A stretch of DNA of 64,000 bases from Halobacteriales archaeon (GCA_018609935.1 JAHENH010000100.1:1-64000), one strand, 5' to 3'; shown: positions 17,969 through 27,323, counted from the first letter of the stretch. A program made the numbers and translations. Notes: generated by a model from the sequence alone, not told the origin.

Positions 17969-18382
17969 ATGAAAGAAGAATTTATATTTGAATTAAAGAT
18001 AAGGGATAGTCATAGTAGCTCCGATAAATATGGTGAAATTATAGATAAGATACGTAAAGAGTTTGATCAAGAAATAGAAAAATCTGAAACAGTTGAAAAA
18101 CCTGATGAATCTATTGGATGGGATACTATAGGGAGGTTCACTATTGGAGATAAAGAGTTCCTTACTGATCTTTATAGATTTATAGAGTCCAAAGAAGATG
18201 TATATAGACCTGGTTTAATAAAAAGAAAAGATGGTGGAGAGATATACGCTATAGATTCGGATGAAAAAGAGATACAGGAAGCTGGTGGAGATATCATAGG
18301 AGAAGTTGGAGACCATCTACTAGTTGAGATACCAACAGACCAGATATCTAAACTTTTAGATTTTGACAGCCTAAAAAAATAA
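17969..18382 (+). CDS. Conserved-looking hypothetical protein, 137 aa
   Basis: I do not recognise a family. The product is soluble, acidic and Lys/Glu/Asp-rich with mixed alpha/beta character: an N-terminal strand EFIFELKIRD, a Ser/Asp-rich helix, TIGRFTIGDKEFLTDLYRFIES in the middle, and a terminal HLLVEIPTDQISKLLDFD. There is no signal peptide or membrane segment and no cysteine. Its base composition matches its neighbours and it follows hjc by 58 bases on the same strand, so it is probably a real gene. Confidence 0.65.
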   Translation: MKEEFIFELKIRDSHSSSDKYGEIIDKIRKEFDQEIEKSETVEKPDESIGWDTIGRFTIGDKEFLTDLYRFIESKEDVYRPGLIKRKDGGEIYAIDSDEKEIQEAGGDIIGEVGDHLLVEIPTDQISKLLDFDSLKK

Positions 18383-18423
18383 TCAACTATTGTCGTCAAA
18401 AAACATTAAAATATAGAGAATAT

Positions 18424-18494
18424 GCGCTGGTGGTCTAGTGGTATGACACAGCCTTCCCAAGGCTGTATCGCGGGTTCAAATCCCGCCCAGCGCA
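18424..18494 (+). tRNA. tRNA-Gly (anticodon CCC)
   Basis: Seven-base acceptor stem GCGCTGG pairs with CCAGCGC, with discriminator A. The anticodon stem ACAGCC/GGCTGT encloses loop TTCCCAA, giving anticodon CCC. The T-arm GCGGGTTCAAATCCCGC is canonical. No intron, and CCA is not encoded. Confidence 0.96.
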
Positions 18495-18671
18495 ATATAT
18501 AATATCGGTATATTTCAATGTATTTTCATTTATTGTATCCACTTTTACTTTATCGAAAAGATAGATTAAATAGTATAAGAAAAAGTTATGATTATTTTTT
18601 ATTTTTTTGGAAGTTACGTTTTTATTAAAGAAAAATAAATATACATTTATAGTATTTTAAGTTTTGACATA

Positions 18672-20180
18672 ATGGGTAAATCAGATATTGTATCTGATGT
18701 AGCTGATGTTTTAAATGTTGATCAAGATAGATTTATGGATAAAGTAAAGGATGATAGTGAATTTATTAAGTCTGAAATATATAAAGGGACTTTCGATAAT
18801 GCTCAAAGTATTATAGGGCTTGAATATGAGCTTTATTCAGTAGATAGCTCTAGTTACCAGCTTAAGCGTTTCCCTCGTCGTATTCTTTCCCTGATAGGAT
18901 TTGAAAAAGAACTTGGTCTTCATAATATAGAGATGAATACAAACCCTCAGCCTCTTAATAAATATGGTTTGAAGGCACAAGAGATGGAAGTTAAATCACG
19001 TGTTTCTACTGCTATTAATAGGACAAAAGCTGAAGATATAAAACTGGTGAGTGATGGTATATGGACCATTCCTCCTATAGGAGAAAGTTCTGTGGATTAT
19101 CTCACAAAAACTGTAAAAGATGATGGCATTAATATTGGAGTTAATATGAGTGATTCAGCTAGATATCATGCTATGGCAAACACTGATGTATCTGCAGGTA
19201 TGGAGATAGATACCTCCTTTGTTAGTCTTAGTTCTAATTCAATAATGCCTGAGAGCTTGATTACGTCTATACAGCCACATTACCAAGTCCCTCGTGCTAT
19301 AGATCTTCCAGTTTATTTTAGATATGCTATACGTATAGCAGGTCCTTTACTTGCTTTAGCTGTAAATTCTCCGTTTTTTCCACCTGATCTCTATGATGAA
19401 GGTGTAAATCCTGAGGAAATACTTGATGGACATATTAAAGAAAACAGGATAAAGATTTTTGAAACTGTTATGAATCCAGAGAATGATAGAAAAGTAAAAT
19501 TTCCTGAAGATATTGGTTCAATAGAGGAAGCTATAGATAGAATAGTTGAAGATAAAGTGTTTGCGGCTATGCCTGTTAATAAAGGTAATAGGTTTGATGA
19601 CGAGTTCGTACATTTTAAGATGAAACATGGAACTTATTGGAGGTGGATTAGACCAGTATTTACTGGTAAAACAAGATCACAGGCAAATTCTCGAATTGAG
19701 TTTAGACCTCTTCCAAGTCAGCCTACTATACGTGACACAATAGCTTTCCAGATAGTTTTTGCTGGATTTCTTGAAAAAATCTCTACACGAGAACATCCTG
19801 TAAAAAATCTAGGTTGGGAAGATGCTAAAACTAATTTTTATTCTGCTATGAAAGACGGATTTGATGCAGACCTCAAATGGATAACAAAAGACGGAGATAA
19901 AACAGATGATAATAAAACTATATTTAAAGATATATTAGATACTTCCAAAGAAGGTCTTGAAAGATCTAATATTTCTGAAAGAAAATCAAAATATTATCTA
20001 CAGCCTATTCGTTCACGTGTACAGAATAGTATAACTCCTGCATCTTGGAAACATAAAATAGTTAAAAGAGAAATCCAAGACGGTAAAACACTAAAAGATG
20101 CTATATATAAGATGCAACATAGATATATAGAAAACCAAGAAAAAACACTTATTGAAGGAAGTTTTCTAGAGTGGACCTGA
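18672..20180 (+). CDS. GCS2-type glutamate-cysteine ligase-like protein
   Basis: Belongs to the glutamate-cysteine ligase (GCS2) superfamily of carboxylate-amine ligases. The N-terminal ATP/glutamate-binding motif GLEYELYSVD lies at about 49-58, with HNIEMNTNPQP at 82-92. QPHYQVP lies near 202, and the C-terminal SRIEFRPLPSQPTIRDTIAF is the typical RxExRxxxxQPTxxD block. At 502 residues it is longer than the roughly 360-residue haloarchaeal GshA, with a Lys-rich extension after about 385, so it may act on another substrate. It stands alone between tRNA-Gly and tRNA-Pro. Confidence 0.68.
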   Translation: MGKSDIVSDVADVLNVDQDRFMDKVKDDSEFIKSEIYKGTFDNAQSIIGLEYELYSVDSSSYQLKRFPRRILSLIGFEKELGLHNIEMNTNPQPLNKYGLKAQEMEVKSRVSTAINRTKAEDIKLVSDGIWTIPPIGESSVDYLTKTVKDDGINIGVNMSDSARYHAMANTDVSAGMEIDTSFVSLSSNSIMPESLITSIQPHYQVPRAIDLPVYFRYAIRIAGPLLALAVNSPFFPPDLYDEGVNPEEILDGHIKENRIKIFETVMNPENDRKVKFPEDIGSIEEAIDRIVEDKVFAAMPVNKGNRFDDEFVHFKMKHGTYWRWIRPVFTGKTRSQANSRIEFRPLPSQPTIRDTIAFQIVFAGFLEKISTREHPVKNLGWEDAKTNFYSAMKDGFDADLKWITKDGDKTDDNKTIFKDILDTSKEGLERSNISERKSKYYLQPIRSRVQNSITPASWKHKIVKREIQDGKTLKDAIYKMQHRYIENQEKTLIEGSFLEWT

Positions 20181-20286
20181 ACTACACCTAACTTGTTCAT
20201 TTATTAGGGAAGAAATGTCTACTGTCCGCAAACATAAGATAGAAAAAAGGCAGATTTTAATAAACTCAAAAAATAAATATATTGTT

Positions 20287-20359
20287 GGGAAAGTGGGGTA
20301 GCTTGGAATCCTCGCGCGTTTGGGGCGCGCAGACCCCGGTTCAAATCCGGGCTTTCCCA
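20287..20359 (+). tRNA. tRNA-Pro (anticodon TGG)
   Basis: Acceptor GGGAAAG pairs with CTTTCCC, with discriminator A. The anticodon stem GCGCG/CGCGC encloses TTTGGGG, giving anticodon TGG. The T-arm CCCCGGTTCAAATCCGGG is canonical. No intron or encoded CCA. Confidence 0.96.
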
Positions 20360-20501
20360 TCTATCTATTTTTGTGTTATATATTGTATTTTTCTTTTTTT
20401 ATTCTATGAAATAAAGTAATTTAATTTGTGTTAATTTCCTCTTTTATTTCAGTATTAGATCAGCAATAATGTAAATAGTGGAGATAGTTTTTTTGTATTA
20501 G

Positions 20502-21293
20502 ATGCATATGTTTTATTATCTGATGTTTGGGCCTGAACTTGGATTAGCTATATTTTTTATTATAGGTGTATTCAGTAGTGTACATTGTCTTGGTATGTGT
20601 GGTCCATTAATAACTCTATATTCAGATAGAGGAGGGTTTTCTGAGGATAAGACTCAATGGAGGGATATACGACAGCATCTCTTTTTTAATCTGGGAAGAA
20701 CTATAAGTTATGCATTTATTGGTGTTTTGATTGGAGGTATAGGTATGGTTGTATTTGATGTTGCAGCAGTTGCATCTATAGTTGATTTAGTACGTGGAGT
20801 TTCAGGTTTATTAATTGGTGTCTTTATTATTATAACTGGAATTACATATATTAGATCTGGTACTACACTTAATATACCATCGATAAATATGTCTGTACCA
20901 TTTCTTGAAAAGTGGTTTTCCCGTGTTAGATCTTTTTTAACAAGCCATATAGATAATTGGGTTAATGGTCCCCGTATTGTAGGTCTTGGAATGATACATG
21001 GTATTCTTCCATGTCCAGTTATCTATCCTGCTTATATGTATGCTTTTGTTCAGGGTTCACCTATTTTTGGTGGTTTATCTTTGGCTGCTCTTGGTTTAGG
21101 AACTATTCCTACACTTTTTTCATATGGTGTTATTTTAGAATCTGTAAATACTCAGATACGTATGAAGCTACATAGGGGTCTTGGAGTTTCCTTTATATTG
21201 TTAGGATATATTCCCCTCTCTATGGGTTTGGTGGCGTTAGGTTTTCAGGTTCCACATCTTGATATACCTATATATCAGCCTTTGGCAGGATAA
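20502..21293 (+). CDS. UreH/TauE-SafE-like membrane protein linked to copper ATPase
   Basis: A six-helix membrane protein of the family often called sulfite exporter TauE/SafE or UreH-like (the CcoH/YtfN-type partner of CcoI). The motif SVHCLGMCGPLI at about 27-38 and the repeat HGILPCPVIYPAYMYAF at about 168-184 carry Cys residues within membrane helices, suited to moving a thiophilic metal. The copper ATPase begins three bases after its stop, so the pair are co-expressed. Direct role in copper delivery is inferred from this pairing. ATG at 20502 or, two codons on, at 20508. Confidence 0.8.
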   Translation: MHMFYYLMFGPELGLAIFFIIGVFSSVHCLGMCGPLITLYSDRGGFSEDKTQWRDIRQHLFFNLGRTISYAFIGVLIGGIGMVVFDVAAVASIVDLVRGVSGLLIGVFIIITGITYIRSGTTLNIPSINMSVPFLEKWFSRVRSFLTSHIDNWVNGPRIVGLGMIHGILPCPVIYPAYMYAFVQGSPIFGGLSLAALGLGTIPTLFSYGVILESVNTQIRMKLHRGLGVSFILLGYIPLSMGLVALGFQVPHLDIPIYQPLAG

Positions 21294-21295
21294 TT

Positions 21296-23791
21296 ATGTC
21301 AGAATGTAAACTTTGCGGTCTTCAAACTCCTAAAGATCCGGTTACTGACTCCGGCATAGAAGGGGAGTTTTGTTGTAGAGGATGTTTAGAAGTTACACGT
21401 TATATGGGTGAAGTTGAAGAGTTTGATATAAGTGAAGACAGAATAAAAGACAATCAAAAAATAGAGGATGGTTCTGAAATACCAGAGAATTCTGACACTG
21501 TCTATTTTTCCGTTGAGGGTCTACATTGTTCTGCCTGTGAGATATTTATTGAAAAAAAAGCTAAAGAAAAGAAAGGAGTTATAGATGTCGATGTTAGCTA
21601 TACTAGTGAAACTGCAAAAATAATCTATGATCCCAGTATAGTGGATAGGTCTGGTCTTCCTAGTGTTATTGAGCGACTTGGATATAATGTTCAATTTTTA
21701 GATAAAAATAGACAAAAAACTGATTTTAGCTCTGATTTTACTGACAGTTCCCATGTTTTAGTTGGTAGTATCCTAGGAATGATAGTCATGTTGATGTATG
21801 GTGTTTTTCTATATCCTTCCTATATGGACTTTTCTCCCATGATGAAGATGGGTGTATTAATAGTATCTTTGGTTTTGGGTATGGCATATTGTGGTGTAGC
21901 ATTTATTCTTTTATATGATATTATACGTGGTCTGTTTTTGTTGGTGATACTTCAGGGATTTGCTCTTATAGTTATTTTTAGCTCTAATATATTGACAGCT
22001 TCTCTTGTTTTGTCGATTGTATTATTATCTGCTAGTATTGTTGTGTTTTATACTGGATATCCATTCTTTAAAGGGGCTTATATAAGTTTAGTTGGAGGGT
22101 ATCCCACTATGGATCTACTTATAACACTGGCAGTTTTTGCAGCATATAGTTATTCTGTTATAATGTATTTTCTAGGAAGTATTGAGGTATATTTTGATAT
22201 AGCTGTAATGATTGTGTTAGTTGTAACATTAGGAAATAAAGTTGAAAATCGTATTAAAAAATCAGCTTTAGATAGGGTTAGTGAGTTTACAGATAATACA
22301 AATACTGATGTAAATCGTAGACTACCAGATGGAGGTATAGAATCTGTTCGGGTTGAAAATATAGATCCCTATGATGAAGTTGTTGTAGGTCCTGGTGAAC
22401 GTATTCCTTTAGATGGTGAAATTATTGAGGGATCAGCTACTGTAGATGAGTCTTTAATTACAGGTGAATCTATACCTGAAACTAAAAAGCCTGGTGATGT
22501 CGTTAAAGGAGGTACAATGGTTTCCGATAATACAATAATAATTAATGTAGGGGAAAATACTGAATCCACAATTGATAGGCTAGTCGAATTAGTCTGGAAT
22601 ATTCAAACTAGCAGTTCTAGTATTCAACAATTCGCAGATGATATAGCTGGAATCTTTGTACCATTAGTTGTTTTAATTGCTTTTCTAACTTCAATATATT
22701 ATTTATTGTCCGGTACAGTCTTTAGTCTAGCAATACTTACAGGTGTTGCTGTGTTAGTTGTTTCTTGTCCATGTGCGTTTGGACTTGCCACACCACTCGC
22801 AGTTACAGGAGGTATACGTGAAATCTTAGATGAAGGAATTATAATCCGAGATGTTTCCCTGTTTGAGCGAATTAAAGATGTTGATATAGTTGTCTTTGAT
22901 AAGACTGGAACTTTAACCACTGGGGAATTTACAGTTTTAGATACCGTTACAGCAAAATCTAGCCATGAAACTCTAATAAAAAAAGCAGCCATGATAGAAC
23001 AGTTTTCAAATCATCCAGTTGCTGATGCTATATATGATTATTCTGATAATATACCAAGAAATGTTGTTTCTAATATAGAAAATAAAACTCAAGGTATATC
23101 TGGAACTGTCGATGGATCAAAAATACAGGTTGGTAATTTCAACCTATTTGAAACAAAAAATTGGAAATTTCCTGATGAACTTAAAAAACAATACCATATG
23201 GCAAATTCAAGCCATAACTCTCCTGTTATTGTAGGTTGGGATGGATTAGTTAGGGGTATTATTATAGTAGGAGATAAACCCCGTAAGGATTCAACTTCAG
23301 TGATAGAAAAACTATCTAACATGGAAAAAAAGATTATTGTCTTAACTGGAGACGACAAAGTAAATGATATATTTAAAGAAAATTCTGGAATTGATTGTAT
23401 ATTCTCAGGTGTTCCCCCAGAAGGAAAAGTTCAAACTATCCGTAATTTTAGAAAGGAAGGAACAGTTGCTATGGTAGGAGATGGGACCAATGATGCTCCA
23501 GCTCTTGCAAGCTCAGACCTAGGTATTGCTATGGAGTCTGGAACAGATATTACAACAGATACTGCTGATGCTACAATTATTTCTAATGAGCTCTCATCAG
23601 TTCCAAAACTCTTCAATCTCACCAATAAAACACGTACCCGGATATGGCAAAACCTTGGATGGGCAGCCACATATAATATTGTAGCTATACCACTTGCAAT
23701 CACAACAGTATTAAACCCATTATTCGCAGCGATAGCTATGGCAGCAAGTAGTTTAATAGTGGTAGGAAATTCAACCAGAAAACTTAATTAA
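21296..23791 (+). CDS. Copper-transporting P-type ATPase (CcoI/CopA type)
   Basis: Pumps copper out of the cytoplasm, in the CcoI subgroup to load copper sites of haem-copper enzymes. The N-terminus has a Cys cluster (C4xxC7 and C26C27xxC30) seen in CcoI/FixI-type pumps, then an HMA domain with GLHCSAC (Cys78, Cys81). The channel motif is CPC at 491-493, the phosphorylation site DKTGTLTT has Asp535, HP lies in SNHPVADAIY, and the hinge GDGTNDAPAL is intact. 831 residues. Co-transcribed with the UreH/TauE-like gene and convergent with the CuA-containing operon at 23862-27015, its probable client. Confidence 0.92.
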   Translation: MSECKLCGLQTPKDPVTDSGIEGEFCCRGCLEVTRYMGEVEEFDISEDRIKDNQKIEDGSEIPENSDTVYFSVEGLHCSACEIFIEKKAKEKKGVIDVDVSYTSETAKIIYDPSIVDRSGLPSVIERLGYNVQFLDKNRQKTDFSSDFTDSSHVLVGSILGMIVMLMYGVFLYPSYMDFSPMMKMGVLIVSLVLGMAYCGVAFILLYDIIRGLFLLVILQGFALIVIFSSNILTASLVLSIVLLSASIVVFYTGYPFFKGAYISLVGGYPTMDLLITLAVFAAYSYSVIMYFLGSIEVYFDIAVMIVLVVTLGNKVENRIKKSALDRVSEFTDNTNTDVNRRLPDGGIESVRVENIDPYDEVVVGPGERIPLDGEIIEGSATVDESLITGESIPETKKPGDVVKGGTMVSDNTIIINVGENTESTIDRLVELVWNIQTSSSSIQQFADDIAGIFVPLVVLIAFLTSIYYLLSGTVFSLAILTGVAVLVVSCPCAFGLATPLAVTGGIREILDEGIIIRDVSLFERIKDVDIVVFDKTGTLTTGEFTVLDTVTAKSSHETLIKKAAMIEQFSNHPVADAIYDYSDNIPRNVVSNIENKTQGISGTVDGSKIQVGNFNLFETKNWKFPDELKKQYHMANSSHNSPVIVGWDGLVRGIIIVGDKPRKDSTSVIEKLSNMEKKIIVLTGDDKVNDIFKENSGIDCIFSGVPPEGKVQTIRNFRKEGTVAMVGDGTNDAPALASSDLGIAMESGTDITTDTADATIISNELSSVPKLFNLTNKTRTRIWQNLGWAATYNIVAIPLAITTVLNPLFAAIAMAASSLIVVGNSTRKLN

Positions 23792-23861
23792 TCTATATAT
23801 AAAACAGTTAATTAAATACATTTTAGTAAAAAGTTGTTTTATTTTTGGATGTTTGATGTTT

Positions 23862-24581
23862 TTAGGTATTTTGTATTGTCCATAGTCTCCGTGTGTATCT
23901 TCTAATTAGGTTTCCTTTTTCGTCTTGTAAAGTTACTTGGAACTGTTTTGTATCTGTTATGGATTGAAGGTCTGAGCTGAGTAGGGTGAACTCAAAGGGT
24001 TTTGTGTTGTCAACTAAGATTGTTTTGGATCCACTTTGTACAAGTATTCTATCTATTCCCTTACCTCTGTTTAGATGGCAATGTATAGTTTCTGTGTTAT
24101 TATTGTTTTGTGATTTTACACATACTAGGTCAGGATTTATAGCTATAGGGCTTGGCCCGCCCTCAATGGATCCAAAGTTTATTGTCATAACTCCTGGAGG
24201 GATGGTGCCTAGAACTATTACCACTGTAATAAATAGAAATAGTGCGGTTCTAGGTAGAAATTTACCTATTTTAGCTAATGTTTTCTTTTTTTTACGTAGT
24301 TTAAGAGAAAGTGGTATAACTACTATATGGTGTATTGGTCCATAAAATATTAAAATGAATCCATAAGCCATAGAATAATAAAGAAAATTCCAGCCGGGTT
24401 TTACTGAATATAGAATATTAGATCCTGTCCATAAGAAAAAACCTAGAAAAAACAATGCACCAGATTTAAATAATTTCCAGCTTCTGCTATTAGCAAAATA
24501 AATCCTACGCATAGTCTTCCAGCCCCCCTTCAATATACTGGATATTATTTTTGTTGGAGGATCAGCTTGTTTTTCAGTCAT
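23862..24581 (-). CDS. Membrane protein of the haem-copper operon, unknown family
   Basis: Not recognised by sequence. It has an amphipathic N-terminus, four likely membrane helices (about 38-56, 63-85, 87-94 with neighbours, 111-130) and a C-terminal extracytoplasmic domain of about 105 residues that looks all-beta (ILVQSGSKTILVDNTKPFEFTL, QFQVTLQDEKGNLIRRYTRRLW). Two Cys occur in the loop VCVKSQNNNNTETIHC at 162 and 177. It lies nine bases downstream of subunit I, the last gene of the operon, so an assembly or accessory-subunit role is likely. Confidence 0.7.
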   Translation of the reverse strand: MTEKQADPPTKIISSILKGGWKTMRRIYFANSRSWKLFKSGALFFLGFFLWTGSNILYSVKPGWNFLYYSMAYGFILIFYGPIHHIVVIPLSLKLRKKKKTLAKIGKFLPRTALFLFITVVIVLGTIPPGVMTINFGSIEGGPSPIAINPDLVCVKSQNNNNTETIHCHLNRGKGIDRILVQSGSKTILVDNTKPFEFTLLSSDLQSITDTKQFQVTLQDEKGNLIRRYTRRLWTIQNT

Positions 24582-24590
24582 CTAAGACTG

Positions 24591-26300
24591 TTATGGACCT
24601 ATACTCCATAGTTGTGAGAGTAAAAACCAGTTCATCGCCCAAAGTATTACAAAGACAACAAGAAATGCAATTGTTAATGTAAAAGTTCCTCGCATGCTAA
24701 ATTCATGTATTGATTTATTTTTCTTTCCGCCATCAGTCTTACCAGCCGTGTTTGTTGATTCAGTGGCTGTGAATTTTTTACCTATTAGGAGTGACCCTAC
24801 TGCGACTGCTATAAATATTGCTCCAGCTATTACTGCAATAATAGCTGTAATTCCGAATATAGCAAAGAAAAGATTTGCAGATGAATATGAAAAACCTGTT
24901 CCAGGAATATTTATGCCTGTAGGCCATCTTCGAGGGATCCCAAATAGTACACCTAGATACATCATCATTAATACTGCTATCCCCATGCTACTAGCATATA
25001 GGTAAGGTTGTATAGATGCTAGTTTTTTTCCTATCCAGTCTCTTCCAAATATTAATCTTAGGATATAATATCCAAGACCCATAAATGCTAGAGTTGTTCC
25101 TGTAGCTACTGTGCCATGGAAATGTCCTGGAACTGCTAGTGTGTTGTGCCATGTCATGTTAAGCTGGAATTGACCCATCATAACTCCTGTTATCCCTCCA
25201 AGAAATCCGAAGAGAATTATGCTTAATATTGTTGCTGAAAACCCTGGGTTTTCCCATGGTGAGGACCACAGCCATCCAAAGATTCCGCTTCCTTTGTTTT
25301 TTCGTCTTCTTCCTGCTTCAAGGCCAGCAGGGATTGCGAACGCATGTATCATGCTTGCTATTACTGCTCCATAGGCTGCATATGATGTGTTCCATAGTTT
25401 CCAGCCAGTAGATATTGCTGGGTCTGATAGTAGGTGGTGTGCAGCCCCCATATTTATGAAAAAAAGATAAAGTACAAAAGCAGATCTGGAGATTTTTTCA
25501 CTTGCTACTTCTGCATCACCTACTATATGTGTCATAAAGTACCATATTGTTATCATGGCTAATAGGTTGATTTGTTGGGTTCCATGGCCTATCATCCAGT
25601 ACATCTGTCGATACCAAGCTGGATCTATGTATTCAAGTACTTCTATACGCCAGAGAAATGTTGGTATATATGTAATTAATCCTCCAACAAGTGCTTCTAG
25701 AGCTATTATAGATGTAATAAATGCACCAAATGTTATAAGTGGTAAAGATTTGGAGTCAGTGATTTTTTGTTTCCATATTGTTACAAAAAAAGGTAGGGCT
25801 GCTAATACAGTGCCCAGTATAAATATTATAGCCCCGAGATAAAACTGCCAACTTGAGGGTAAGGGAACATAGGATGTAAGAAGTGGTGGATTATCTGATT
25901 GGGAGGTAAACCAGATAGCAGCTGTTATTATTAACCCTCCAACAACCATAACTCCCCAAGCTGTCTTTGATAGTTTTTTTAATGGTAGCTTTCTCTCTAA
26001 TACAAGAGGCCCTCCAACATATAGTATAGCTATCTCCATAAATACCATCCAGAAAATCAATAGATACCATGCATGTAAGCTTAGGTATGTATAGAAGTCC
26101 TGTGCTGTAAGTAATGAAATAAGTCGCCACCTAGTTAATGCTACAAATAATGCAAATATACCTCCGATAGCTAATGCTATAATAGATGTTAAGCCAAACA
26201 GCTTCACCATGTCTTCTGCTGATTTGTGTATCTTTAGATTTGTAACAGAGCATTCCCTATACCCGTCTTGATTGTATTCAAAGGTGCTTAGCCCAAGCAT
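24591..26300 (-). CDS. B-family-derived haem-copper reductase subunit I (annotated-type ba3 oxidase; possibly NO reductase)
   Basis: Core membrane subunit holding the low-spin haem and the haem-CuB centre, with about 13-14 helices. Metal ligands are visible: His76 for low-spin haem, CuB ligands His239 (WMIGHGTQQIN) and His288-His289 (GAAHHLLSDP), and His393/His395 in VPGHFHGTVATG. Oxidases carry Tyr four residues after the first CuB His (HPxVY), covalently linked to it. Here that position is Gln243. The same replacement is known in nitric oxide reductases derived from B-family oxidases. 569 residues; the start overlaps the subunit II stop by one base. Confidence 0.86.
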   Translation of the reverse strand: MLGLSTFEYNQDGYRECSVTNLKIHKSAEDMVKLFGLTSIIALAIGGIFALFVALTRWRLISLLTAQDFYTYLSLHAWYLLIFWMVFMEIAILYVGGPLVLERKLPLKKLSKTAWGVMVVGGLIITAAIWFTSQSDNPPLLTSYVPLPSSWQFYLGAIIFILGTVLAALPFFVTIWKQKITDSKSLPLITFGAFITSIIALEALVGGLITYIPTFLWRIEVLEYIDPAWYRQMYWMIGHGTQQINLLAMITIWYFMTHIVGDAEVASEKISRSAFVLYLFFINMGAAHHLLSDPAISTGWKLWNTSYAAYGAVIASMIHAFAIPAGLEAGRRRKNKGSGIFGWLWSSPWENPGFSATILSIILFGFLGGITGVMMGQFQLNMTWHNTLAVPGHFHGTVATGTTLAFMGLGYYILRLIFGRDWIGKKLASIQPYLYASSMGIAVLMMMYLGVLFGIPRRWPTGINIPGTGFSYSSANLFFAIFGITAIIAVIAGAIFIAVAVGSLLIGKKFTATESTNTAGKTDGGKKNKSIHEFSMRGTFTLTIAFLVVFVILWAMNWFLLSQLWSIGP

Positions 26301-26854
26301 TATCTTACAAATATATTTGTATTCATAGCTCTATGTCCAAGGCCACAGAACTCATTGCATATAACAACATATTGTCCTACGTCATCGAATTCCATGTCTA
26401 TTATCCATTCATAGTTAGGCAGCATCTGTAGTGATATCTGTTGGCTCTTGTTTTCTTCTTTTCTTATAGAAAATCCGTGTTGAACATCATATGTTGATAG
26501 ATGGAATTTATAGTCTTGTCCTCTCTCTAAAACTACAGGTAGTCCGTCCCATCCAAACTGATATGCGCCTATATATATATCATTTCTGGAGGGTACAAGT
26601 ACATCTGATCCTTGAACAGTGGTGGTGTCAGAATTATCTTTAAATTGTTGGACTTTATTTCTATATCTTTCTGAACTTATTTCTCTAGTTTCTCCCATCT
26701 GGTTTTGGCCTCCAAATTGAGTCCACCCTAACATCCAACTGAACAATATTAATGCCCATCCCCCTGAAATACCTAGCCATATTGCTTCACGACGATTTAT
26801 ATTTCTATCCCACCAGCTTCCTTCAGGTGATTCAAGGGGTGAATCTTCCTCCAT
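26300..26854 (-). CDS. Haem-copper reductase subunit II with CuA site
   Basis: Electron-entry subunit: one membrane helix (about 27-45) and an extracytoplasmic cupredoxin domain. All CuA ligands are present: His126 in YDVQHGFSI, then Cys166, Glu168, Cys170, His174 and Met177 in CNEFCGLGHRAM. This means electrons come from a soluble or membrane cytochrome c or halocyanin, not from quinol. 184 residues, short as in ba3-type enzymes. Second gene of the operon. Confidence 0.93.
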   Translation of the reverse strand: MEEDSPLESPEGSWWDRNINRREAIWLGISGGWALILFSWMLGWTQFGGQNQMGETREISSERYRNKVQQFKDNSDTTTVQGSDVLVPSRNDIYIGAYQFGWDGLPVVLERGQDYKFHLSTYDVQHGFSIRKEENKSQQISLQMLPNYEWIIDMEFDDVGQYVVICNEFCGLGHRAMNTNIFVR

Positions 26855-26856
26855 TA

Positions 26857-27015
26857 TTATCCCCCTGGTACACTAAGTAAATCAATTAGCCCCCACACGA
26901 CATAGGAAAGCATGAAAAATAGTATAGCTGCTAGTGCTAGTATCCACTCGCTATCAAGTAATTGTTGAGGCCAAGGAATATCTTTTTGTTTAGATTTTTC
27001 TTTACCCTCAGCCAT
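26857..27015 (-). CDS. Small single-helix subunit of the haem-copper operon, 52 aa
   Basis: An open frame of 52 codons reads MAEGKEKSKQKDIPWPQQL, then a single membrane helix SEWILALAAILFFMLSYVVW and a short tail ending VPGG. It begins the operon and stops two bases before the subunit II ATG, on the same strand. Small one-helix subunits in this position accompany ba3-type oxidases and their relatives (for example CbaD or subunit IIa). The helix, position and spacing make it a convincing gene although too short for many gene callers. Confidence 0.78.
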   Translation of the reverse strand: MAEGKEKSKQKDIPWPQQLLDSEWILALAAILFFMLSYVVWGLIDLLSVPGG

Positions 27016-27323
27016 AATATAAAATATTTTCTATTTTCTACTTAATAAAATTTTGCCCTTACATATAATGCGTGGAAGAAGAAGTTTTATTACTCCCTTA
27101 CGATTCCACATTAAGATAGAAGGATAATAAATAGAGGATCTAAATATAGATTAAATATGTTTGGCAACTATATAAAAGAAGGGTTAAATTACTCATTAAT
27201 AGTATAGAATAACGTTATTTTTTAATTTTATTCTAGATATAATGTTTATTTTTTTATTTTTTTTTAGTTGTATTAGTGGATCTATAGCAGAACACTCTAA
27301 AATAGTTGGTATTTACATATTGT
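27016..27323. other. Divergent control region between the haem-copper operon and rpl11
   Basis: AT-rich gap between a leftward operon and rightward rpl11. It must hold both promoters. Candidate TATA-like runs are TTTTATTAAG on the minus strand (about 27039-27049) and a long T-run before rpl11 (27240-27270). No further gene is seen. Confidence 0.4.
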
